DNA of 44,149 nt from a virus. The stretch covers positions 1 through 44,149 of the IMG/VR virus record IMGVR_UViG_3300049793_000097, one strand, 5' to 3'. The position numbers and the translations under genes are program-made. Positions 19,419 to 27,654 of the stretch are shown one piece after another (within the stretch, counting starts at the first letter, position 1; each line of letters begins with the position of its first letter). The notes under the pieces are model-generated. The model was not told where the DNA came from. It was given only the letters and a program-made list of their open reading frames with translations, and did not search any database.

Positions 19419-22400
19419 TTAGAAGCCAGAGCCGCCGAAGCCGCTACCACCAAAGCCACCCCCGCCAAATCCGCCGGCATTCTTCTGGGGGTACTTGGGT
19501 GCGGCGTAGCCCTGCTTGGTTTCAAGCTGGTTGATCTGCCGCTCAAGTTCCTTGCGGCGCTGGACGGCCTTCACATATTCGGGCGTGCCCTTTTTCTTGT
19601 ACTGCGTTGAAAGCGCGCTGATCCGGTCGTTGAGCTTCGAGTGTTCTTTGTAGGCGTCTTCGAGCTTCTTCTTGCTCGGATCGAACGGGGTGAGCTTCAC
19701 ACCTGTAGCGAGTGCGACGGCCGAGAGCTTGTTCGTCTGACCGCGCGAGCCTTCGCCCTTGGTCATCTGCTGAATCGCAAAGTTCGTCTCGGGAAGCTGG
19801 CGGGCGATGTAGTCGGCCTTGGCGTCCCAACCCCACACCATCTTTCCGGTCTTCTTGTCAAAGAACTTCTTGACGCCGAACTTCTTCTTGAGTCCTTCGG
19901 GCAGATCCTTGACGATCTCGGGGGCGGCGACTGTCGGGGCGTAGCCCTTGCGGATCGGACCCTGAAAGAACACTGAGTAGTTCGCTGCGATCTCGGGCAA
20001 CATCTTGTAGAAGGTGAGCCGGTTGGCGACATTCTGAATCTGTGTTGCCGGATTCAGACTCGCCGAATTCAGGTCGGTCACCGGAAGTCCAAGAATCACG
20101 TCAAAGGTCGTGCCCCCGACCTTCACCGGGATCGGCAGGCCGCGCTGCTGGTAGTCCTTGTGCTGGCGGATGTACTGCTCGTAGTCGCCGTATCCCGCCG
20201 CCTTGGCTGTGTCGTTCAGAAGCTTGTTGAAGGTTGCGTATTTGCCGGGCCGCTCGAGAACCTTTGTTGCCTGAAGGCGTGAGTTGCGGGCATAGAACGT
20301 CCAGAACGGAATCGCCCTTCTGATGTGGCGTTCCGCGTTGGTCATGTCGCCGTAGTCGAAGTGATGCTTGTTGACCCAGTCGGCGGCCTCGGAAGGTGAG
20401 AGGCCGCGCTTGCGGGCACTGAGAAATGTTGCCATGCGCGGCAGGTCTTCGCGGTATTGCGAGGCCGCTGAAAGCGAGCGGGTCGCCTTGCCGACCTTCG
20501 TCTTGGCAGCGTCGAGCTCTAGGAGCGAGTTCACGTCCTTACCGATAAAGCCGGTTCCGACTGCGCCTTCCTTTTCGGCTTCGCGCAAGAGCTGGTCGTA
20601 GGTGACTGGCTTGCCGCCGATCTTGACGGTCTTTTGAAGTTCGGGAACCGTCGCGCGCTTGTCGGTGAATGATTCGGCGGATGCTTCGACCCTGTTGCGT
20701 GCGTGCCGTGCCTTCAGAATTGCGAGGGCTTCCTTGCCGGATTTTGCGGTTGTGTCAGCCAGGTACGCATTGAAAGAGTCGCCGATCAGGTTGCGAGCGT
20801 GGTAGCTCGGAAGCGGCGCGGTGACGGCAAGCTTCCACGCTCCTTGTACACGGTCATATGAGCGGCCCAGCGGATTGTCTGATTGGACGCCGATGCCGCT
20901 GACCGCGCGCTTGGCATCTTCCACAACGCGATCCTTCAGGATCACGTAGTTCGAGCGGGCCACTTCCTCTTTGGAGAGGTTGCGTCCGTGTTCAGTGTGC
21001 TTGCCGCTTGCGATTCGCGAAATGAGGTTCTTGTCCTCTTCGCTGTTCGACGCGACGCGCTCAGGTCCGCGAGGCGTGACCTTGTAGATCGACTCGCCTT
21101 CGTGCAGTTGCAGCGGCTTACCCGGTTGGACCTTGCGGCCCGCCTTGACGATGTTCTGCCAGTGTTCGCCGAGCGCCGCGCTCTTGGCTGCACGTTCGAG
21201 CTTGTGGGCGTAAACCTTCGGAACGTCTTTTGAGAAGGCAAGCGGCGATTCTGCCGCGTGTCCCATTTCAGCGTTCGCCTCATCGATGTTTCCGACGTGC
21301 GTGCGCTGATGGGCCTTCTCCGGCTTCACCTTCGACGGAAGCTTCTGCTTCTTCGCCGCCTTCGCCGCCTTCTTGTCGACGTACTTGCTTTGAAAGTGTG
21401 GGAAGTAGCCATCGTCGATCGATGTGTCACGGACGCCAGCCTTGCGCTCGGCCTCAAGAGACTTCCTGAAATCTGCCGCCACGTTCTTTGCGACGTCGCC
21501 CTTCGGCTTACCCGATTCAATGTCGGAAATGACCTTGTCGTGCTCGCCCCCTGACGCCTTAGTGAGTCCCTTCGCCTTGCGCTCAGTCGTGCGAGTTGCA
21601 TCGGTGATCGCTGCGCGAGCGCGTCGGCCTGAAGTGCGGACCGCCTTGTGTTCCGCCTTGGTCACATCCTTTGGACGGAAGTCGTGCAGGAACGATTCGC
21701 CGAGCGCTTGACCACCTGCGGATTCGCGGACCTTGGTTGACCCCTTGCTGACGCCGAGCGTCTTTGAGAGTCCAGCCGTGGCCTTGCCGCTTGTGTGCTT
21801 TTCAACGGTCTTGTCGGTGAAGGGGATGTGGACGCGAAGGCCCGCCTGGATTCCCTTGTGCTTGGGGAGTTTGGACACGGCGGTCGCAGCCGCCTTGCGT
21901 CCCGCGCGGTTGGCCACTTCCTTGGTCGCTCCCGATTTCAGCGCATCCTCGGTCGCCTTGATCGCCGCCTTTTTAGCGACCTGCTTCGCCGCCGCTTCTG
22001 CTGGGGTACTCGCGCCAAACGTCGCGTAGGTCGTTGGGTCAAGCACCACGTCAAGGCCGAAGCCAGCAACAGCCTGAACCGCCTTGCTGTGAACGCCTGC
22101 GGCCTTGAGCACTGACGAAAACCCGCCCCGATCCTTGCCTTTCAATCCTGCTTTCGCGCCTTCGAGAACGTTCTGCCCCTTGACGGCAGCCTTCGCTCCG
22201 GCGGAGATTGCGTAGGACGGGCGCGACGTTACGTCCATGACGGCGGCTGAGTCCTTAGTCGCCTTCGCTGCGTTTCGGCGAAATTCCTTGACGCTTGGAA
22301 TACCTGCTGCTTTTACCTTGACCTGATGGGCCTTGGCGTCCGAAAGGGTCGAGCCACCGGAGCGATCGAGCCGAGCGTGGGCAACTCCCGATGCCGCAGA

Positions 22401-22733
22401 ATCGAATTCGCTCTGCGCGAGTGCAAGCGCTCCGCGTGCGTCCTGAACCGCCGCCTTTGGCTGCCGACCCAGGAAGTGGATGATCTTTGAAACCGAGTCG
22501 CCGCCCTTGGGCGCACTCTTCCCCGCGCGTTCGTAGCGGTTCTTCGGCGCAGTAGGAAGCTTGGGGCGCTCCGGGGTCTTAGCGTTGCTTTTGACCTGCT
22601 TCCAAGTTTTCGGAGCTTCACGCTTCTTGCCGCGCTTCTTCGGGGTTGCCACAAGTTCAAGCGGCGTGACCTTTCGAGCGGGCTTCTTCGCGTGTGACTT
22701 CTTACCGCCTAGGCGGTCAGCACGGGTGGCCAC
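19419..22733 (-). CDS. Large internal virion / ejection protein
   Basis: This 1104-residue protein, the largest in the genome, starts at GTG 22733. The first 350 residues are Lys/Ala-rich and helical. The middle includes DRVQGAWKLAVTAPLPSYHA then RNLIGDSFNAYLAD, and further on RAIPFWTFYARNSRLQAT; RN-F/I-x-D motifs with FW-x-F resemble 'large polyvalent protein' associated domains of phage internal proteins. The last 20 residues are Gly/Phe repeats (GGFGGGGFGGSGF). Podoviruses carry large proteins of this kind inside the head and inject them with DNA. No polymerase or transglycosylase motif was recognised. Confidence 0.6.
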   Translation of the reverse strand: MATRADRLGGKKSHAKKPARKVTPLELVATPKKRGKKREAPKTWKQVKSNAKTPERPKLPTAPKNRYERAGKSAPKGGDSVSKIIHFLGRQPKAAVQDARGALALAQSEFDSAASGVAHARLDRSGGSTLSDAKAHQVKVKAAGIPSVKEFRRNAAKATKDSAAVMDVTSRPSYAISAGAKAAVKGQNVLEGAKAGLKGKDRGGFSSVLKAAGVHSKAVQAVAGFGLDVVLDPTTYATFGASTPAEAAAKQVAKKAAIKATEDALKSGATKEVANRAGRKAAATAVSKLPKHKGIQAGLRVHIPFTDKTVEKHTSGKATAGLSKTLGVSKGSTKVRESAGGQALGESFLHDFRPKDVTKAEHKAVRTSGRRARAAITDATRTTERKAKGLTKASGGEHDKVISDIESGKPKGDVAKNVAADFRKSLEAERKAGVRDTSIDDGYFPHFQSKYVDKKAAKAAKKQKLPSKVKPEKAHQRTHVGNIDEANAEMGHAAESPLAFSKDVPKVYAHKLERAAKSAALGEHWQNIVKAGRKVQPGKPLQLHEGESIYKVTPRGPERVASNSEEDKNLISRIASGKHTEHGRNLSKEEVARSNYVILKDRVVEDAKRAVSGIGVQSDNPLGRSYDRVQGAWKLAVTAPLPSYHARNLIGDSFNAYLADTTAKSGKEALAILKARHARNRVEASAESFTDKRATVPELQKTVKIGGKPVTYDQLLREAEKEGAVGTGFIGKDVNSLLELDAAKTKVGKATRSLSAASQYREDLPRMATFLSARKRGLSPSEAADWVNKHHFDYGDMTNAERHIRRAIPFWTFYARNSRLQATKVLERPGKYATFNKLLNDTAKAAGYGDYEQYIRQHKDYQQRGLPIPVKVGGTTFDVILGLPVTDLNSASLNPATQIQNVANRLTFYKMLPEIAANYSVFFQGPIRKGYAPTVAAPEIVKDLPEGLKKKFGVKKFFDKKTGKMVWGWDAKADYIARQLPETNFAIQQMTKGEGSRGQTNKLSAVALATGVKLTPFDPSKKKLEDAYKEHSKLNDRISALSTQYKKKGTPEYVKAVQRRKELERQINQLETKQGYAAPKYPQKNAGGFGGGGFGGSGFGGSGF

Positions 22734-23996
22734 TTAGTTCATCCGATGCAGGCCGAAGCTCTTGAGCGAAAGGCCGAACCGCTTGTGAAGTGCAGATTCG
22801 GTACCGGGTCCAACCCCACCCCAAATGATCTCCTGCGCGAGCGCCTTGGCCAAGTAGGGATCGCCGACCTTGGACTGAATGAGCGTCACGAACGATGCTT
22901 CATTCTTGGCATTGACCGGGAACTTGCTTCCGTCGCCGCGAGTGAGGATGCCCCCCTTGATGTTTGACTTGAGCTGACCGAGCGTCGTGCCGACCTTTGT
23001 GATCGCGGTGCGCTTGGCTGCCGGGGTGATGTTCTTTGCGCCCTTGCTGGCCTTCTTGTTTGCGGCGTTCTGCTCCATCGCAAGGTCGTGGCGCTGGCGC
23101 TCGGTGAGGTTGCCCTGCGAGATCTTCTGCGAGTTTGCCTTCAGACCGAGGTCAGCCGCTGCTGCCTGCGCCTTCTGCGCTGCCGTCTGCTGGTCGAGTC
23201 CGAATGCGGCGAGCTCTTCCTTGTACTTGCGCTCGTTGTCTCGGCCTGCGCCGATCTGCACCACTCGGTAGTCGCCCTTGTCCTTCAAAAGATCGCGGAG
23301 CTTGGACTTCAGTTCGCCCGTGCGCTTGGACTGCAAAAGGTGCTGTGCGATTTCTTCGCCTGCGCCGATGGACTTCCGTGTGTCGAGGTTTGTGGTGGCG
23401 CTTGCTCCGAGGGTGCCGATCAGTCCGCCGAACTGGTCAGCGGATGAGCGGTTGGAGGCTGCCGCTTGGTTTGCGGTGCTTGCCACGTTGGGGTCAACCG
23501 TCGCTCCGCGCAGGGCTGCGGACTTCGCGGCGTCGTTGTTGATCTGCGTCTGATTCTGGTTAAAGGCGTTCTGTGATGCGGCGGTGGCGTTGGCCATGCT
23601 CGCCTGCGCGTTTGCGAAAGCTCCGGCAGTGTTGTCGTGCGCTGACTGAACGGCGTTCAGGTAGTTCTGATACCAGTTGCCGATGTTCGCCTGTTGCTGC
23701 GGGTCCTGACCGATTTCTGTGTTGTATGACTTCTCGGCGTCCCCGAACTTCAGACTGGTCGCAGAATCAGCCTCGCGCTGGATGTCTCCGATTGAGCGCG
23801 CGCCGGTCGGGTCGCCGTTGTTGTAGGCGGCGAGGTTCTTGCGTCCGGCCTTGTGGATCTGCTCGGCTTTCTTGCGCGAGTTGACCATCTGGTTGTGTGT
23901 CATGTGGTGGCCGCCAAGCGCCTTCTTGATGCGCTTTAGCTGCTTTTCCTGATCCGCGTCGTAGCGCTTCGGAGAGCCGTAAATGTCAACTGCCAT
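22734..23996 (-). CDS. Putative internal virion structural protein
   Basis: This 420-residue protein, low in Cys and Trp, is rich in Ala, Asn and Gln. Helical segments such as NAVQSAHDNTAGAFANAQAS alternate with charged stretches; the C-terminal region QSKVGDPYLAKALAQEIIWG looks like a small helical domain. It abuts the large internal protein without a gap and follows two smaller proteins of like composition, the layout of podovirus internal-core genes. Function inferred from position and composition. Confidence 0.5.
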   Translation of the reverse strand: MAVDIYGSPKRYDADQEKQLKRIKKALGGHHMTHNQMVNSRKKAEQIHKAGRKNLAAYNNGDPTGARSIGDIQREADSATSLKFGDAEKSYNTEIGQDPQQQANIGNWYQNYLNAVQSAHDNTAGAFANAQASMANATAASQNAFNQNQTQINNDAAKSAALRGATVDPNVASTANQAAASNRSSADQFGGLIGTLGASATTNLDTRKSIGAGEEIAQHLLQSKRTGELKSKLRDLLKDKGDYRVVQIGAGRDNERKYKEELAAFGLDQQTAAQKAQAAAADLGLKANSQKISQGNLTERQRHDLAMEQNAANKKASKGAKNITPAAKRTAITKVGTTLGQLKSNIKGGILTRGDGSKFPVNAKNEASFVTLIQSKVGDPYLAKALAQEIIWGGVGPGTESALHKRFGLSLKSFGLHRMN

Positions 23997-24009
23997 AAGG
24001 AGTCCGTTC

Positions 24010-24603
24010 CTAGGTGTTGCTGTTCTGAAGTGCTGCGAGGAGACGCGCGTATGTGGCGTTTGCGGTGCCCGTGCTGAAGTTGCTTTCCGCTCCGAGCCGC
24101 TTCTGTTCCTGACCGTGCTGGAAGTCCTGGTACGCCTTCTGCTGGCCTGCGTACTGCTTGTTGTAATCGTCGGTCGCGAGGTTCTGGGCGTTCTGAGCTG
24201 CGCCTGAGTACAGGTGTCCTCGCGCTGCCATTGAGTTCAGAGCGCCGCGCTTTGCCTGCTCGAAATGCTGCTGAAGCATCTTCAGGTTGTTGTACGGATC
24301 TGATGTGTCGGTGAAGCCGAACTGCTTCTCGCCCTGCGCGTTTTCGTAGCCGATGTTTGCGAGCGCGTTCGTGCGATCGGTGCCGAGATTGTTGACCGTG
24401 GATTCGTAGTTGGTATCCCACGGCATCGGCTGGTTGGTCGGACCCGCTGGCGCGGCAGGGGCGGGCGGAGCGCCAATGGCGGCCCCAATGGTCTTGCCCG
24501 GTGTGGGCGGACCCCACTTGCGGACCGTGGTTGCCTGCGCGAGAGTCCCGGGGTGCTTGGGTGGCTTGAGGGCAGCCATGATACGGGACTTGTTATTTGG
24601 CAT
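24010..24603 (-). CDS. Putative internal virion protein, 197 aa
   Basis: This 197-residue protein has a Pro/Ala-rich basic start (AALKPPKHPGTLAQATTVRK) and a helical Ala/Gln/Asn-rich body (QHFEQAKRGALNSMAARGHL, YAGQQKAYQDFQHGQEQKRL). It overlaps the preceding gene by 11 bases. Similar Gln-rich helical proteins form the internal core of short-tailed phages. A long frame in another phase (23936-24517) is a shadow. Confidence 0.5.
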   Translation of the reverse strand: MPNNKSRIMAALKPPKHPGTLAQATTVRKWGPPTPGKTIGAAIGAPPAPAAPAGPTNQPMPWDTNYESTVNNLGTDRTNALANIGYENAQGEKQFGFTDTSDPYNNLKMLQQHFEQAKRGALNSMAARGHLYSGAAQNAQNLATDDYNKQYAGQQKAYQDFQHGQEQKRLGAESNFSTGTANATYARLLAALQNSNT

Positions 24604-24940
24604 CTACGGCTCCTTCTGCCACGGCTGCTGGTTGTTTTTCAAGATCAGTCGTGTCGATCCGGTCATCGGCGACGGCAAGGTTTGCGTAGGCGAGATTCAC
24701 GGCCTGTTCGTGGACCCGCTGCTCAACCATCAACTCTGCTTCTGCGGTGATGCTTTTTTGGCGGAATTCGGCTTTTGCTTGTGCGAGCAGGTCTGCGGCG
24801 TTCTGGAATTCACCGAGTTCGGTTTCGATCTCTGCGATGGCTGCGGTGAGCCTTGCCTTGCGAGGTTCTGTGGTGGCTACGTCTGCGGCTTCTGTCTTCC
24901 AGTTATCGAGAGTGGCTTGGAGTGTTTCTACGAATTCCAT
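24593..24940 (-). CDS. Coiled-coil virion-region protein
   Basis: This 115-residue protein is almost entirely helical (PRKARLTAAIAEIETELGEF, AADLLAQAKAEFRQKSITAE). It lies between the collar-domain fibre and the internal proteins. A fibre chaperone or minor structural role is plausible; no family recognised. Confidence 0.5.
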   Translation of the reverse strand: MEFVETLQATLDNWKTEAADVATTEPRKARLTAAIAEIETELGEFQNAADLLAQAKAEFRQKSITAEAELMVEQRVHEQAVNLAYANLAVADDRIDTTDLEKQPAAVAEGAVDAK

Positions 24941-24949
24941 TTGTCGCTC

Positions 24950-26452
24950 CTAGTAGCCAAGCGTTCCGAGGGGGACGATGATGAACCCGCCCAGAGCGCC
25001 GTTTCCGGGGTCTGCGTTTGCGCCCCACATGGCCCATAGGCCAAACTTTGTATTGAGCAGAGCGTCCTGTCCGAATGGGCCGGTCTGAGTGGTCAGGAAC
25101 GAAATACCAATTGAGTCAAACCATGCGCCAGACACCGGGTCTGCACCGTTGATGTCATTGAAGTTGCCCGCTCCGTCGTCGTAAGGGCTGACCGTGACAC
25201 CTGATCCTCCGCCGCCCAAGAGTCCCTTGGTGTCGCGGATGTAATAGATCATCGGCGTAGCGGTGTAGTTGGACCGCTGAAACAGATTGATCGTTGATGC
25301 GGCCTGCGTAACGTCCAAGATCGAGGTTGTCGCTGTGGTCCCCGAGTTGACCATGTTGAGCGTCGCGCCGATGTTGGTGAACGCGAGGTTGAAGCTCTTG
25401 GACGCTGTGAACGGCAATGAGGCCGACACGGAAGAAGTGGACATTGCGAGCACCGTCGCCCCGCCCGCTGCCACATTCATCTGCGTCGTACTCGGGAAGT
25501 TGATTCCTAGCCCCGCCGTCCCCGACTTCTGGATTGAGTTCGCCGCCCCTGAACCTGAGATGACAGCGAGCGCCCCCGTCATCGTGCCTCCAGCAAGAGG
25601 AAGCCTTGCGGTGATCTGGGTCTGCGCGTCTGAGGTCAGCGTTCCGATGTAGCCAAACTCAGTGGTGGTGACGCCGCCTGCGCCGATCTTCGTGGCGTCG
25701 ATTGCGGCGCTCGCGCTTATGTCTGCATCGACGATTGAGCCGTTGGCAATCTCCGTGCTGCCGATTGCACCTGATGCAATGGTCGGGTTCGGGTAGGTGC
25801 CCGCGAGTGACCCGCCTGCCGCACCGGTCGGGGAGCCCCCACCACCACTGGTTCCGCCGTCGCCGGATGCCAGAGCTTTGATGATGAAGTTCACGACTTG
25901 ATAGCCGTGGTTGTGTGTCCCATCGCCGCCGGTTGATCCGGTGTTGGTGGTGGCGTCTCCGAAGGTGATTCCGCCCGTGCCCGGACCGTTGCCGAGTCCG
26001 CCCGAGAGTCCGATGTGAAGTTCGGTATGGGTGTGCGCCGGGATCTCGGAAGTGGTCAGCTGATGTTTCGGGGTCCGCGAGGCAACCGCCACGCCATCGC
26101 TGTTTCCGAGTGTCGACACATCGGAGTTCGTTCCCTTACCGACAGGCGCACGTCCGCGCAGGTCCGGAAGGTTGAAAGTTGTTGATCCGTCCCCGACACC
26201 GAATGAAGTGCTGATCGCCGTAAACAGGTCTGAGTAAGTCGTGCGGGAGATTGCCGTCCCGTCGCAGATCAGCCAGCCAGTAGGTGCAGCCGATCCGCCG
26301 TACTCCACAATCGATCCAACTGGCAGTGCCGATCCGAGTTCTGAAGTGATCGTGCTGATGCCGTTACTTGCATCATCGAGTCCCCGTGCCACATCTTCAA
26401 AGTTCTGCTGTACCTGAACGTCGTTGACGAGGGGGTTCCGGAATTTGAACAT
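24950..26452 (-). CDS. Tail fibre with collar domain
   Basis: A 500-residue host-contact protein. Residues about 40-110 are a phage tail collar domain (PVGSIVEYGG, APTGWLICDGTAIS, TTFNLPDLRGRAPVGKG), and the following PAHTHTE and HNHGYQVVNFIIKA belong to the same module. Next come glycine-rich and GTYPNPTIA-type repeats used in trimeric fibres, TLTSDAQTQITARL with LPLAGGTMTGAL, and a variable C-terminal tip (GAWFDSIGISFL). It should trimerise and bind the cell surface. The start lies 39 bases from the divergent metalloprotease. Confidence 0.75.
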   Translation of the reverse strand: MFKFRNPLVNDVQVQQNFEDVARGLDDASNGISTITSELGSALPVGSIVEYGGSAAPTGWLICDGTAISRTTYSDLFTAISTSFGVGDGSTTFNLPDLRGRAPVGKGTNSDVSTLGNSDGVAVASRTPKHQLTTSEIPAHTHTELHIGLSGGLGNGPGTGGITFGDATTNTGSTGGDGTHNHGYQVVNFIIKALASGDGGTSGGGGSPTGAAGGSLAGTYPNPTIASGAIGSTEIANGSIVDADISASAAIDATKIGAGGVTTTEFGYIGTLTSDAQTQITARLPLAGGTMTGALAVISGSGAANSIQKSGTAGLGINFPSTTQMNVAAGGATVLAMSTSSVSASLPFTASKSFNLAFTNIGATLNMVNSGTTATTSILDVTQAASTINLFQRSNYTATPMIYYIRDTKGLLGGGGSGVTVSPYDDGAGNFNDINGADPVSGAWFDSIGISFLTTQTGPFGQDALLNTKFGLWAMWGANADPGNGALGGFIIVPLGTLGY

Positions 26453-26491
26453 TCGTCCCCCTTCCGTCCGTAGATCGGGTACGTTGTTTGT

Positions 26492-26977
26492 ATGATGCGG
26501 TTTTTACTTGTGGCGACTATCGCCCTCGCCGTCCTTGTTCCGAGTGCTTCTGCTGTAACGCTGGTCAATCCAGACGGATCGGTGGCGCAGCCGTACCAGG
26601 CTTGGGCGAATACAAGCCGAGTGCCGACCGTGAGTGACACGCTGGCCTTTTACACAGACAACGTGCAGGAGCGCTGCCAAGCAACAATCATCATCGGCTG
26701 CACAAGCCCGGGGTGGATTGCCCTGGCGGTCCTAAATGACGATGTTGCAGCAATGCGCTTCGGCCTGATGCATGAGCTTGGACACCGGTTTTGGGCGGCC
26801 GCACCGGCGTGGAAAATCACCGCTGCCGACAAGATCCGCGGCTCAACCGACGATGAACTAAAAGCAGACGGGTACGCAGAATGTTCACTCTGGCGTCACC
26901 CGTTTCAACATGGGACCGGCTTCGGCAATGAGCACAACTTCCGTCGCTACTGCAAACTCATTCGTAGCGCCAACTAG
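26492..26977 (+). CDS. Secreted HExxH metalloprotease-like cargo protein
   Basis: A 161-residue protein (ATG 26492, or 26495) carries a clear signal peptide (FLLVATIALAVLVPSASA). The mature part holds HELGH at 94-98 within FGLMHELGHRFW, a zinc-metallopeptidase site, with Glu130 in DGYAEC as possible third ligand and four cysteines (62, 70, 131, 154) suited to disulfides. I recall similar short proteins from Solirubrobacter-like actinobacteria, so it may be host-derived. It is the sole plus-strand gene within the late operon; its stop TAG overlaps the opposing stop in CTAG. Likely a lysogenic-conversion (moron) gene. Proteolysis itself is unproven. Confidence 0.7.
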   Translation: MMRFLLVATIALAVLVPSASAVTLVNPDGSVAQPYQAWANTSRVPTVSDTLAFYTDNVQERCQATIIIGCTSPGWIALAVLNDDVAAMRFGLMHELGHRFWAAAPAWKITAADKIRGSTDDELKADGYAECSLWRHPFQHGTGFGNEHNFRRYCKLIRSAN

Positions 26978-27654
26978 GCGTGGCGCATATCCAGTCGTAG
27001 GTTGAGGTCGATGCCCGTTGGCGCGGTGATGCTGCTCACGACGACCCCGAGCGCGTAGCTCGAACCGCTCGAAAGGGCTGAGGCTGCAAAGTCGCTGGTG
27101 TCAAACTTGAAATTGTTGTTTGTCGTGAGGCCGGACGATGCGACCGTGGAGCCGGTAACCACCGTTCCCAACGTGTAGTTGCCCGCCGAGACAGTTACGG
27201 GATAGAGGCCAGCGGTAAACACGACCGTGCTTGGCGACGTGCTTCCGACAGTGACGACCATGCGGACCCGGAAATAGGTTGTTTTGCTTGCCACCGTGAA
27301 ATCAGCGGGAAGAAAATAAAACAACGGGATCGGGTTGTTTTGAACGGTCGTCGCCCCGCTAATCGCGTATGCACCAGCAGACGTACTTGAATACGTACCG
27401 GCCACCGCGCCACCAATTCCTGATGTCTGCGCGTGAGCCAACCGGTAGACGGAGTTGTTCGGCGAAGCCAGATCTGTGTCTGAAATCGTGCCATCCAGGA
27501 TCTCGGCAGTGGTGATCGAACCGTCAGTGATGTTCGCCGCGTCAATTCCGTTGACTGCTGTACGAATCTCCGAAAGACTGGTGTCCACCTTGGACTTGAT
27601 CACGTCTCCTGTGTCGCCTGTGTTCAGCGTCTGTGAATAGCTGAGAACTGCCAT
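26974..27654 (-). CDS. Tail fibre / minor tail protein
   Basis: This 226-residue Ser/Thr/Gly-rich beta protein begins MAVLSYSQTLNTGDTGDVIK. ANITDGSITTAEILDGTISD is the DGSITTAEI repeat common in phage fibres, also found as IANGSIVDADIS in the collar fibre below. The C-terminal 140 residues look like a beta-sandwich knob. It ends exactly against the antisense metalloprotease gene. Probable fibre subunit or attachment to the nozzle. Confidence 0.6.
   Translation of the reverse strand: MAVLSYSQTLNTGDTGDVIKSKVDTSLSEIRTAVNGIDAANITDGSITTAEILDGTISDTDLASPNNSVYRLAHAQTSGIGGAVAGTYSSTSAGAYAISGATTVQNNPIPLFYFLPADFTVASKTTYFRVRMVVTVGSTSPSTVVFTAGLYPVTVSAGNYTLGTVVTGSTVASSGLTTNNNFKFDTSDFAASALSSGSSYALGVVVSSITAPTGIDLNLRLDMRHA

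Noticed and set aside
23936-24517. 194-codon minus-strand frame overlapping the internal virion proteins
   Set aside because: Product is Arg/Ser-rich with no core and overlaps two well-placed genes in another phase; a shadow of high-GC coding DNA.
12710-27010. Fifteen-base match GTAGGTTGAGGTCGA near 12709 and 26996
   Set aside because: One such match is expected by chance in a genome of this size, and the two copies lie in unrelated contexts.
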